Assembly: GCA_004123355.1 (NCBI GenBank)
Contig: SCHM01000001.1
Coordinates: 9,868,193-9,932,192, forward strand
Length of the DNA stretch: 64,000 nucleotides
Source of the DNA: Amphirosellinia nigrospora
Lineage: Eukaryota > Ascomycota > Sordariomycetes > Xylariales > Xylariaceae
Direction of reading: 5' to 3'
In this document: positions 47,313-58,591 of the stretch, one piece after another
How the letters are laid out: every line of letters starts with the position of its first letter
Numbering within the stretch: the first letter of the stretch is position 1
Position numbers and translations under genes: made by a program
Notes under the pieces: generated by a model
What the model saw: only the letters and a program-made list of their open reading frames with translations
Databases searched by the model: none
What the model was told of the DNA's origin: nothing

Positions 47313-49026
47313 TCAGGACTTAAATTGCTTCTCCCACAATCGGGCGTTCTGGTTACGTATGGTCTTGAAGCTGCCTTTTCGTGGCTCGACCTGAAGAACT
47401 CGTTGTGGCAAGACTTTTGCGTATGATGTCTTTCCAGAATCATCATCTACTACCTTCGTAGAATGTCCGATAACAAGTTCGCTTTTTCCTCGAGCGCCCA
47501 GGGCGTCACTGTCAGTGAGCAGGGTGCCAGGTTTGTCCGGATATGTATGTAAGAATAGAACGCGATCAGGGGTCCGCGCGTCTCGTCGAAGATCCTCAAA
47601 CTCCTCTGGAAGTTTCAACATCAACGTCTTGTCGGTATCAAATCTGAGATGAGCAGGGAAACGGTTCGTGCCAAGGACATCTCTCCGGTCCTCTCCGAAC
47701 CACAGTCTTCTCATGCCCGGCGCTGAGGATATATAGCAAGCCTCAAATGGCATCATGCCGCTGAGACGATCTGAACCGCTCGATTTTTCCATAACCAAAA
47801 CCGGACAGAATCCGCCCAAAGTCCGCGGCTCTTTTGGCCAGACTGCATCCTGTCCTGTGCCAACCAATGATTTCCGTCATCAGAACAGACTGACACATAC
47901 ATCTCATAGAATTTCATCTTGCTCTTACCCCCAACTACGTTAATCAATATCGCCCCTTGAGCTGGGTACTTCTTCACGTTCACCTTCAACCGCGCCAGAT
48001 CAGACTCGTACATAATTGGAAATGTTGCGCCACTATCTAGTAGAGTTTCCAGTTGGCATGACGGGTCACGTAATCGTGATTTGTTCGTTGATTTCTGGCC
48101 CACTGTAAGAGTGGTAAGCGGGTATGCTTTTGTCCTTTTTCTAGTGACCCTGTCTATTTGGATCGCGAATTCAAGACTGATGTAGTAATGCCAACGCCAA
48201 CGAATGGGCGCCACCAGTTCGTTCGATACAAATCCCTCTCTTCCCCATCACATTGGTCCCGGGGCCAGCCAAGGGGGGTTCCTGCCAGAGCCAACCGGGC
48301 CCATAGTTCACAGAGTAACGATCGAGCCTTTCCATTCGATCCACGCAGAAGGAGTTGTAGGTTGGACACTTATCGACAATGTGGCCTGCGTATATAAGCG
48401 TGAAGTCACACGAATATGCTATTTCTCCCGATTCATATCCGTGAATTGCTGCTCTGATATTGATCATCTCGTCATCGCATTGGCTATTATCGAGGGCCCA
48501 TTTCAAAAGGTCTACGCGACTAGAAATACGCTCTTCTTTCTCTCGCTGGTCTCTACAGCAATCATTGTTAGCTTGAGATTTTGGCTTGCGGTGCGCGCAA
48601 GCCGACATACTGAGGCATGTTGTTCTCTTCGTTGTCCTCCATGCTATTCCTATCAGCTATCAGTTGATCTAGGATCCTTCTATTGTGCTCTACTTGGTGT
48701 GGCGAATTTTCTTCGTGATAACGCACGATAAACCTCTGTTGCTCGATTTCGCGGTTTTTTCGCTCAATGTGACTTAGATTCTCACCCAAGCTGCCGATGA
48801 CCAACGACTCCCAGGGCTTTCTTCTTTGGGAATCAGCCTCAACAACTGGTGGCTGCGATGGTTCCGATACGCCTGCCTCTGCCGTAGTTTCTGTATGGGT
48901 TTCAACTAACTCTGGCGGGTTATCGCTTGATCCCTTAGTGTCTCCCTTTCCCTCGCCCCATTGTTGTCTATGAGCTAGAAAGCGAATTCGTCGTCGTTCT
49001 CTCGCTGCCCATTCATCATCCGTCAT
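47313..49026 (-). CDS. spliced gene with retropepsin-like aspartic protease domain
   Basis: ATG at 49026 starts MTDDEWAARERRRIRFLAHR, followed by a charged region and a helical segment (HIERKNREIEQQR). An intron at about 48551-48604 has near-perfect signals: donor GTATGT, branch GCTAAC, acceptor TGTAG. It joins ENNMPQ to DQREKEERISSRV. Next is a region with AGHIVDKC that looks like the second half of a CCHC zinc knuckle, with the first cysteines not in the usual spacing. The core at about 48060-47870 is ETLLDSGATFPIMYESDLAR, with the D-S-G-A motif of retropepsins, followed by ILINVVGGKSKMKFYEMYVSV and a second strand-like segment. The C-terminal 180 residues are unassigned. One-base frame changes occur near 48200 and 47865. 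No reverse transcriptase, RNase H or integrase was found on either side, so it is either a domesticated Gag-Pro or a cellular DdI/Asprv-like gene. It is divergent from the giant gene starting about 390 bp away. Confidence 0.68.
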
Positions 49027-49417
49027 TTCAAGGGTTCTAGGACGCGCCCACTACGATCCCCTTCATCATTTCCTTCTTCGTCATACGAGGTATGGTCATC
49101 ATGAAGTGGCCTTTTCTCCGCCATTGCTATTTGACGAGGGTGCTGATATCGACTAGATCCCGCAATGACGCTCAAATAATTGTGAATCACTAGCATATTC
49201 CTCTAGCCTGATAAGTCACTTATGCGCAATTATTGGGTTGCAAACAAAGCTAATTAGGGGTATTGTGCCAAAAATCTGCAAACGGCAACCGAATGTGTAG
49301 TGGCTGTCTCACTTGTAGCTATGACCACAACCTACCCATTCTTTGTTTAAAGTGCATTGCGGAACTCCAAGAACAGCCAGCGGTACCTACTGCCTTCGGA
49401 ATTCTTGCGTTCCATCC
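49027..49417. promoter_or_regulatory. putative bidirectional promoter between the retropepsin gene and the giant gene
   Basis: A 391-bp interval separating two divergent predicted starts (49026 minus, 49418 plus). By geometry it must hold both promoters. No specific binding site can be named. Its right border depends on the start chosen for the plus-strand gene, which is uncertain. Confidence 0.4.
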
Positions 49418-52400
49418 ATGGCACCTATTGAATTCCATGCGAATGGAGACAAGAACCACAGCATTCGCCTACTAGTGGTCCGCACATACCGTACGTCTTA
49501 CTTCTTTCCCTTTCGTCCCTTGCTTAGTTGAGCGTCGGGTAGCGTAGTATCTTCACATTCAATTTTTTATCCGTGAATACCGCCTTCTGTCAAGCGATCC
49601 CCTGCGTCCTGATGGCGCCAACACACGACCCAGACAAGGGGTTGACGTGCAGTGGGTTCTTCAACGACTTGAAGATCTCTACCAGGATGGTGTGGGTAAT
49701 GATGACGGCGACGTGAATATGGACACAATGGGTGTACCTAGCACTCAGAATATACTATCCACCCCAAATGGATATGACCCTAGCATTACAATCCCCAACA
49801 TCATCAATTACCTTAGGGACAATGACGTAGGTCGGGATGTCGACTGGAACACCAACTTTACACTTATACGAGGATATCTTTCGGACGCTCATCGGCGAAT
49901 GGTTACCGGCAATTTAGGATTTGGCGATCCTAAATTACGTGCCGCGTTGGAGGATGCACGTGTGATGGTTAGGGTCCATCTGAACTCTGAGAGACGGGCC
50001 CAAGAAAAAACTCCATGGACTGATTCTATTCTCCGAGGTCAAACCACACAAGAGCGCCTCCTGACTTATCCCCAAGCATTTCCTGCGCCTAAGCCCGACC
50101 GCTCAAAGTCTCAGTATCGGCCAGTAAAGCCCATGCCTCGTCCTGATGATAACTCGCCTCTCTGGAATACGACCCTTAAAGTTATCAACCCAGCCGTACA
50201 ATCGTCAATCTTGGCCGAGGTTGATAATTATGTCGACAGCGAGAATAGGTTCTTCCAAGAAACGCAAAAGTCTGCTAAGACCGGGAATAAGGCCAAGTAC
50301 ACATGGAAAAACAATAGATTCGCCGTCGAAAATAAAGCGTATGAGCAATATATGAGCAGCGGCCTGGCGGGAACCTGTGCCAACCCGCCGTCCCCTCCAC
50401 ATAATGATGGCCCTAACAATTCAGGCGGGCCCAAGGACCCAGCATTCTATCGTAGACGCGGTGGCAAAGAGCTGCGCTTCAGCAATGTCTTAATCTATTT
50501 ACCAGTAAGGAGAATCGTGTGATCAACACCCCTTGGCGTCGACCCGTTTTGCCTTACGACCCTCCGGCGCCTCTGCCGAAAGATATTGCATTTGTACACC
50601 GAGTGACCGATCCTAGCGACGTGAAAGACGAAAAGGAGAAAGATCCATTTTCATGGCTCCATTGGTCTTCTCAGCACGCGCAGATCGTGGATTTCCTCGC
50701 AGCTTGCCAGCGTCGACGTTACAACCAGAATGTTTGGGACAAGTTTTCGGCCCCGGCGCTGCCTGCAAATTTCCGAGGGCCCCGTATCTATAGAGGGTTA
50801 ACTGTTCACGATCAACACTGGTTGAAGATCGGCGATTATCTCGAGATTCTCGAAAACTTGATCCACAGTGCATGGGGTGCAGCGCCTCGCCCCTTTTTAA
50901 GAGCTATTTTGCGAGATATCGATGCCGGAGGCATGATGATACGGGCGGCCCAAGCATGGACAACAGCCACCACTCGCACAGTCAAACGAAGATGATTATA
51001 TGCGTGATAGAAAGCGTTATTGGCGTCGGGACATCAAACGAAGACTTGACATCGATAACCAAGAAGATAATACGAATGATGACAATTATTGGCTCGTAGA
51101 CGACTTTGATGTTGCATGGTTGAGATATCTATGCGAGCCATCAAGGACGTTGGAAATGTGTGACTCGTCAAAGCTACCATCGCACAACCTTGCCACAATA
51201 TTTGACGCAAAGCTTCAGTCGTTCTTTAACAGCCTAGAGATATCAGGACCCCGACAGCAAGGCACTCAACATCTGGGGAGAGAACTACGATGATATCGAT
51301 CAAGTCAAACGTGATTATGAGCTTAACACGCTCCGTACAGCAGTGGCATATATCAACGGCTGCGAGGATTCGGAATTGATAGAGAGTGGAGACAAGGAAC
51401 CCAATTTCGAGCATCCAAACGCTTGCTACCAATATTCCTTGGATGAAGCAGAGTTTCTATGTATCGAGCTTTCAAATCTTGGACGATGCGTGTAAGTTTA
51501 GGTAGAATTGCAAACATATTAAGGCGGCCCGCTAACACATTCCAGGTATATACCAGCGCATAGAAGTGAGCCTGCGAGAGTCGGTCGACCAAGCTACAAT
51601 GTACATCCTGAAGATCGTGTCAGGTGGCGCTACGGAACTATCAAACAGTTCAACTATCTCAAGGACCAATTCATACATGAGATGGTAGACCACTATGATG
51701 GTACTTATGGCAGCTGGCCATTGTACCATGGGAACCGACCTAAGTTCTCTCGTGAGCTAGAGTTCATGTTGGATCATACCGGGCCAGACTTCCATTATGA
51801 ACTGGAACGCGTGGAAACACAGGAGAAGCACCCGACACCTGCCGCTGCATTTGCCCGAAGACGGGAGTTCATAAGGGACTATCTCGCGCCAGAAGGCCTG
51901 TGTCGAATTGGCGAATTCGATACAACTAGCACTGAAACCGCACGGGATTCGCCTTACCGGGAGGACCTCGCTTCCTGGGAAGAGGTTGGGGCTTACTTGA
52001 CGAAATATCACGAGCAGCACAAAGCCAAACATAACCACATGAGGTACTATTATCCAGGTGACTCAGATCACCCACAAACTCCTGAAAAAACGGTGCAATT
52101 TTTCAGGAATTTAGCCTATCGCGCGGGTCGGACGATGAGATACGTGGACCAGATCAAGGACAGACTACAGTATCTAGAAAACGAAGTGGCAACGCCGAAG
52201 GCTTCTTTGGATCTCTCAGCGGATCTCAAAGAGCCACGCCCCGAAAACAATTCTAGCACGGATGCTGCCCTAGCCCCTATTCCAATCGAAAAATGGTGGC
52301 AGGCTGTTTCTACGGAAGACTACGAGTCTGCTATCGAGAAATGGAAGGCTACCATACAAGAAGGTTCCGGCGAAATAGCGCTCTTACCCCAGACATCAAC

Positions 52401-55148
52401 GACGTTCTGGCCAAGGCAGACCCGAAAAATCCGGTCAATGGAACTGAAAACCCTTTCACCATCATCCGGAGGGGATTATTGAAAACTGTTTTCAGAACCG
52501 GCCCACCATGTACCCAGGCCGGCTAAGTGGGTTCAAAGACAAAACGCACAAAGAGTACCAAGGATATGAAAGACCTAATCTCTTTGAGTGGGCAACAAAG
52601 GACCAAAGAAGGTATCAAGCTCCACACACCCGGCGGCACTTCTTTAACATGCAACGATGGCCACCCTCCCGCATCCTTCCACATAGACTCGACGCCATCC
52701 GAGCACGTAAGGACGAAGTAACAAGGAAAGACCCGTCTAAGCCCGATCAGGCCTATGGTACCTTGACCAACAGAGTACCCATAGGAAATGAGAAGCCGCT
52801 TTACGCCCACCCTCTCATACATCACGGCCGTGACCCGGACGACCTTTGGCAACATATAAACCCCACCAGCATATCGAGACGGACCCTACTCTTTTGGACC
52901 CATCTGCCAATCTCCTTGATAAGGACGGAAAGGTTCAAAAGCTTATCAACTCTAGCAACCTTAGCACCGAGAACAAAGATAGCCCCGGCACTCCTAGTAC
53001 TGAGAACAAAGATAAATACGACCCAGGCTTCTTCGACCAATACATCGAAATTAATATGGCCGTCATTGACCCTGCCCTAGCGATGTCTTGAAAGGCATTC
53101 AAAACACCACCTATGACTCAGACCAAGCAAACTTTGGTAAAGACGCGGAATTTTTCGATCCAGTTCCTGGTGTTACTGACACCGAGAACTCTAACACTGG
53201 CAAAAGCAAGACCACAACTACCGGTAAAGGCAAGACTAAATCTATCGGTAAAGGCAAGACTAAAGCTACCGGAAAAAACAAGACCACGAAGACCATAGGT
53301 ACAGCACCAGCCAACCCGTCAGGACCCAATGATGGACCCAATGATGGATCCAATAATGGACCCAATGGGCCAAAGGGGCCAAAGAATTCAGGAGGAGGAG
53401 GGCTTATTCCCTTTACACGAACTAATCAGAAGTTTGCACCTGGACCAGCTGTGTTTGCCATGGGGGATACGTTGCTGCAAAAGGTACTCATCAGCCACGA
53501 GCTGAACAATGGTACGTAGAAACAAGACAGACTGACGAGCTGTGGCCAGACATCCTCGCTCTTCTTCGTATAGTATGCTAACATGTCTTTACAACCAGCG
53601 CTATATCCGGAGAAGCCCTTTTACAGAAATCGATTATTGGGTCTCCCGAAGGTGTGGAACAAAATCCTTAGAGGGAAGATGCCGTTGGTTCCGTTGGTGC
53701 CCCAACCGCGAGGTCGAACATTCCTCGCAGCAACCCTAGAAAGCGTAAGATGCCCATCGAGTTCTTGAATCGCTCGTCAGCCACCAAGAAATTCCGCACT
53801 GATCGGACGGTGCCCCAACAGCCCGGCGGCAACGGCGGCCAGTTCGGGGCAGGCACAGGGCGCGGTAACAATAACAACAACAAGAACAACAACAACAAGA
53901 AGAACGACGACAATAACAACAACAATAACAACAATGGTGGTGGTGGCGGGGCAGTGGTGAATGTTAACATGCCCCTCTATATCCGAAGACCAAAAAGACC
54001 AAAAAGACTGGTGACATGGCCAAGGATAGTGAGAAGTTGCAACACCTAAAAGACGCTCTGCTGGAAGCCAAGCAGAAAACCGAAGCCCAGCAGAAGGCCC
54101 AGCAGAAGGCCCAGCAGAAGGCCCAGGAGGAAGCTGAAGCTGAGCAGAAAAAACTGGAGAAAGCCATACAGGAAGAACAAGCTAAGCAGGGAGAAAAAAT
54201 TAAGCAGGAAGAAGAAATTGAGGAGGAAGAAAAAACTAAGCAGGAAGTAAAAGTTAAGGAGGAAGAAAAAACTAAGCAGGGAGAAAAAACTAAGCAGGAA
54301 AAAAAACCTACGCCGGACGAGCAAGTCTTTATGAACACCCGGGCTTAAAGGAATTTCTAGAAAGCGTGTATGGAAAAGCTAAGAAGGAAACGGACGAGAA
54401 AACGGACGAGAAAACTACTCAGACAACTAAGAAAAAAGTGAATTTTGTCGACCAGAAAGACGCCGACGCTACGGGTGGAGATACGACTACGCTGACTCTT
54501 CTACGAGTGTTCCCGGACCCTTCTAGGCAGAGGTCACAAGCAACATTTGAAGCCCAATTCGCTCAGTCGTTATGGACTTCAACGCACGTCGACTATGAAT
54601 ACTTGTATAGTTCGGCTTGCCAATCCCTGGCGAGGAGCATCAACTTCCAAACTAGCGACAAGAAGCTGTGGACAACTCCCGAGGCTCTCAGCGACCTGGC
54701 CAAGTCGAAGGCACTTGCGGAGCTCCACGACTTTATGTACAAGTGGAATAACGACCGCTTCGATATTCATTGCGTAGCCCGTCTGCTGCAAGCCTACGGC
54801 GAGCAACACGGTGTGAAGATGCAGCTCGGTGTCGTCCAAGAACATGTCACCGGTACGCCGCGCTATCCAATCTTTGCGAACGCGAAGACGAGCAGCAGGA
54901 AGTTTGGCGCGTACTTGGTAGGATCCAAGTATGATCATGACCCGTCTAAACAGGTCATCTGGCTCCGAATACAGATGAGACCTGAACATTCGAGGCGCTT
55001 GGTGAACCCTTACAGCAAGCTCGAATATAACATGTATGATTCGATAATGAAATGTAAAACATGTGAGGGGGTACCTGAGGAAGAGGACAGCCCTGAGGAA
55101 GAGGACAGCCCTGAGGAAGAGGAAGGGGCTGGGGAAGAGGAGAGCTAG
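49418..55148 (+). CDS. giant multi-exon gene of unknown family (about 1,800 residues)
   Basis: Not recognised. Successive open frames fit one protein once introns and one-base frame errors are allowed. Proposed start is ATG 49418 (MAPIEFHANGDKNHSIRLL), with a first intron ending near 49537, then YLHIQFFIREYRLLSSD and QGVDVQWVLQRLEDLYQDG. Clear introns: about 51487-51545 (GTAAGT...GCTAAC...CCAG) and about 53514-53600 (GTACGT...GCTAAC...CCAG). The globular N-terminal 1,100 residues contain YLRDNDVGRDVDWNTNF, PFSWLHWSSQHAQIVDFLAA, DDFDVAWLRYLCEPS and HYDGTYGSWPLYHGNRP. Then follow a basic GKGKTK repeat (53196-53290), Gly/Pro/Asn linkers, PRKRK (53738), an Asn tract (53860-53935), a QQKA/KQEE coiled coil (54080-54305), a final domain (54450-55050; TSTHVDYEYLYSSACQSLAR...IHCVARLLQAYGEQHG) and an acidic EEDSPEE tail. 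Frame changes lie near 50475, 50950, 50985, 51240, 52385, 52500, 52860, 53095, 53710, 53985 and 54340. A set of adjacent genes instead of one is possible. Confidence 0.65.
54080..54305 (+). repeat. QQKA and KQEE/KQGEK coiled-coil repeats in the giant gene
   Basis: CAGCAGAAGGCC units repeat in tandem (about 54090-54125), followed by imperfect repeats of AC(T)AAGCAGG(A/G)A-type units coding KTKQGEK/KVKEEEK. Strong heptad-compatible Glu/Lys/Gln composition predicts a long charged helix or coiled coil. Confidence 0.8.
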
Positions 55149-55512
55149 ATGTTAGAGAGCCACCATTGCAGCACGCCGATACTCTAGACGACTTGGCCGA
55201 CCCGGGCATACTGGTGTCCTAATCGATTTCATTTGTTTCTACATTTTTTTCGTAGCACCACAATCGACAAGTCTTTCATTCGTTATGCCCTCATCAGGTG
55301 CCGCCGCATTCCTTTGTCTTCAGCAGTCACCGTTACCGATCGATGAAGCCGGGCTTTACCCCAGCTACCCATCGTTCGTGTATCATCCTGATGTATTCTA
55401 GTAATCCATAGATAAAAAGAGAACGTATTCTGTTCCAGTTGGTTGTTTGACTCTATGATTCGTGATAGTGATAGTAATGATAGTAGTACATATAGCCGAC
55501 ATTTTTAGGTCC
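55149..55512. other. intergenic between convergent genes
   Basis: 3' flank of the giant plus-strand gene and of the minus-strand MDR gene. No supported gene. A short AGTGATAGT-type repeat lies near 55464-55487. Confidence 0.5.
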
Positions 55513-56668
55513 TCAAGGGATCTTAATCACAAGCTTTCCCAGCCCCTTTACTTGTGAACACTTGATCACATGCTCCTAATCGCTTCTATATCCTCGAGAT
55601 TTACGCCCTCTGACAGCCTTGACCTTACCTGTCGCGATGATCTCACCTGTCGCTCAGTCTCCTCCCGCACAGCAAAGTTCCGGATACAACGTGCACTTGA
55701 TATTCGTGCCACGCAGCCTGAATGCATAGTACCACTGCGCGGCAGTCAGAATCCAGAAGAGCCAGAAGGGCGCGGCCGGCAGCATTTCACGGAAGAGGCT
55801 CGGCTGCGGTAGGCTGGCGATGGAGACGACGACGCCCTTCTTCGGGTTCAGGAGAGGAAACGTGTCAACGAGGCCCCATTGTGTATTGAGAACGAAATCC
55901 ACGCTGCCGGGGGTATAACATCGGTAAGTCGCTTCGTGGTCTTGTAGTCGATGACCTGGTCTACGAGATTCGGGAGGTACTTCTCGACGAGGGGACCTTG
56001 GCCGTTGAGACCGTCGAGATCACCTTACCGACGCCGTAGTGATTCTTCAGCACCTGAATGGCCACCGAGCCCGTGCCGCTCAGTGCGCCTGGTACGAAGA
56101 CTGTTTTACCCTCCAGGCCATCTGTGACACCGTTTTCGCGTAGGAGCCGCACCCCCATCTCGGCGCATTGGCAGGCTGTCTGCGTGAATCCGAGCAAGGA
56201 AGCGGCGTCCTCATACGCCAGGCTTGCGGGCTTGGGAAGCACACAGAGCTCTGAGGCTACACCGTACTGGGATAAGAAGCCGGCGTCGGTGAATAGATCC
56301 ATGGGACGTCCTATTAGAGAGAAGGCGTACACTTCATCGCCCGGTTTGAACTTGGTTACGGCTGGTCCAACAGCCACTACTACGCCAGACTAAACGGAGG
56401 GTTAGCACCACGTCGCTAAAGAGCAGCAATGGATACTCACGCCTTCTGCCCCTAGTTTCATCGGAAAATTTATCTTGCCGGGCAGGATTCTCGTCGCGCC
56501 ATAGGCGCGTTGCGTGTCACCAGTTTGGACGCCACCGGCGTAGACTCGGATGAGGACATCGTCCGGTTTCTTGATTGTCGGTACCGGCATATCAATGACC
56601 TCGTATCCCGAGGGTTTGCAGAATTTTGGCGCCACAAGGGAGCGCATAGTTGAAGGTAGATTGGCCAT
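55513..56668 (-). CDS. medium-chain dehydrogenase/reductase, zinc-free quinone-oxidoreductase type
   Basis: NAD(P)H-dependent MDR-superfamily reductase, substrate unknown. The start at 56668 gives MANLPSTMRSLVAPKF. GroES-like fold: GYEVIDMPVPTIKKPDDVLIRVYAGGVQTGD, FPMKLGAEG joined by intron 56390-56440 (GTGAGT...TTTAG) to SGVVVAVGPAVTKFKPGDEVYAF. Substrate/cofactor part: SLLGFTQTACQCAE, then KTVFVPGALSGTGSVAIQVLK as the dinucleotide-binding loop and VDQVIDYKTTKR. The C-terminal part includes DFVLNTQWGLVDTFPLLNPKKG and WILTAAQWYYAFRLRG, ending CSQVKGLGKLVIKIP at 55513. The usual zinc-binding cysteines of alcohol dehydrogenases are absent. One-base frame changes occur at 55991-55994 (run of C on the coding strand), around 55905 and 55650. 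The Trp/Tyr-rich segment resembles enzymes attached to membranes or secondary metabolism, but no biosynthetic cluster is visible beside it. Confidence 0.85.
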
Positions 56669-58591
56669 TTGGGCTGTGTAGTCGATGACAGGGCGATAAC
56701 TTAAGTTTGGTTGGCCGTTATAACAAGGCTGGAAGTGGCCTGTTGAGCGAATGCATGATATGAGAGACGAGGATTTAGAAAAAGGGTTTCTTGGTGAGAA
56801 GAACTTATATAGATAGCCATAACGGCATTCCGGCGAAGCTTTATCGACCCGTGTTATGTATTCGGCGCTGACCTCCGAACTGTGGGTTCGAAACCGCCGA
56901 ATCCCCACCGAACGCCTACCGAAGGGGCTTCCGACTTGGCGTAATGGTTGTTGGTTCTCCTGTCAAGATGAATAATTTAAAAAGCCTTCTAGACTGCGCT
57001 TTGGTACTGCCTAGAGGCATTTGAACTTGGTTTAACTAATGAAGCACTTAATCATTGATCATGCCGGCTCAAGAACCTAGTCACTACGAATGAACCAGTA
57101 AATTGTATTTACGGTACTCTAATCTATACTTACTTACTTATTGCACATCTCCATATCAATATCTAATGTTACGAATCTGCAGTGCAAGAGACATTTTTAT
57201 AGAGAACGCTTAATGTGCCCTTTCTTATCGAATCAATTATACTGAACTTATGGGGGAGGGGGAACGTGCCTCCGCCGCCACAGCAAAACACATATGAGGC
57301 TCAACCATAGCTAACAACGAATTCGGTGTGGCTAGTAAGAATCTGGACACATATTTCATATTTTGGAGATGTAGACGTATGGGTTACACTCAAGGAATAA
57401 AGAAATGAACTTGAGAGGTTTGAGTAGTACCTACGGAAGCTGCTCATTAATATGATACCCATTTTCGTGTAAGCAATGAACGTCCTGCGTAGTGGCGTTT
57501 TTAAGATTCGGTGGCATCGCTTTTATTGCTTGAACGACAGTGGCAATTGTTACCTGATTTTGGGGACCACGTGCATTATATCCCTTATTAGGATCGAGAC
57601 GCTTCACCTAGAGATCCGCTGCGCCAATCATCTTTTATGTGTTAAGTGTAGGGAGGCAGGTGACGAATCGGCTACCACGCTACATTGAGTTACGACCTCG
57701 GTGGTGGGGCTATTGCGCCTAGTTGCGGCAGTAAACGAATTGTTTTAAAACAAAACAACAAGAAAAGAAACTTCAAGTTCCGATTGATTGGCGGATGTGT
57801 TCTGCCATGCAGACGCTACCGGGAAGCGCCTCGTTACCCAAATTCATCATCTTGGAAGGGCGAGACGCTGGCGAAGGTCGACTACGATAGTAGTCAAGGC
57901 GCATCGTACATATTAACTAGTGTAGCCACTAGACTTTGTCATCGATCGACGACCTACCATTTCCGTTTGTTTAAACGTCGACTAAAACCCGCCCCCCAGA
58001 GACCCCTGGCCCAGTGCCCCGGTTTGCGAGATGTCGAATTAGCCCAACCAGGAATAGCATGAAACTGACATGGGTGTAGGAACGTGGCTCCATCGGGTTC
58101 ACCCCATCTAGATGGATCTCTCAGGCCTTTTCATTGGCGCGTAGTTCGCCAGAGAACCGCCGAACTTCCTCTTTCTCTGACAAACGCCGCTGACTACGAC
58201 GACTTGTCGACGTAGCAGTACCGCCGCGGGCGCAGCGCAGCCATGCGCAAGGGATTGGACCTGACGATGGACGAACTATGTGGCCAGGGCGCCACCCACC
58301 ACTGGCTGTCGTCAGCTCGGATTAGTCTGGTCTAGGCAGTTCTCTTCGATCCTTGTGCCGCTCGGCACTTTGTAGAATAGATGGGGCCGGTAACCCGGGA
58401 CTAACAGACAACATTGCTTCAAAAAGGGCCGTTTGTCCACCTTTGTCGAGATCGCCATGGAGCTAGCTCATTCACTCAATAGCAGTTGTTCCTTTCATTA
58501 TTTTTGTTCCGTTCTCTGACTTTCTATTCTTGGGTTTGTGTGTTTCATCGTGTGGTGTTGTTTCGGTTCATAATCTTTAAACGGCAGAAAA
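56669..58591. other. divergent intergenic region
   Basis: About 1.9 kb between the MDR gene and the GH76 gene, transcribed away from each other. No supported gene; a 125-codon plus-strand frame at 57685-58062 has no ATG and no motif. The last roughly 100 bases before 58592 are T-rich and look like a 5' leader. Confidence 0.5.

Noticed and set aside
56881-56905. GGGTTCGAAACC resembling a tRNA B-box
   Set aside because: Surrounding sequence does not fold into a cloverleaf; it lies upstream of the MDR gene.
57685-58062. 125-codon plus-strand frame upstream of the GH76 gene
   Set aside because: No ATG start, no motif, no introns; probably chance.
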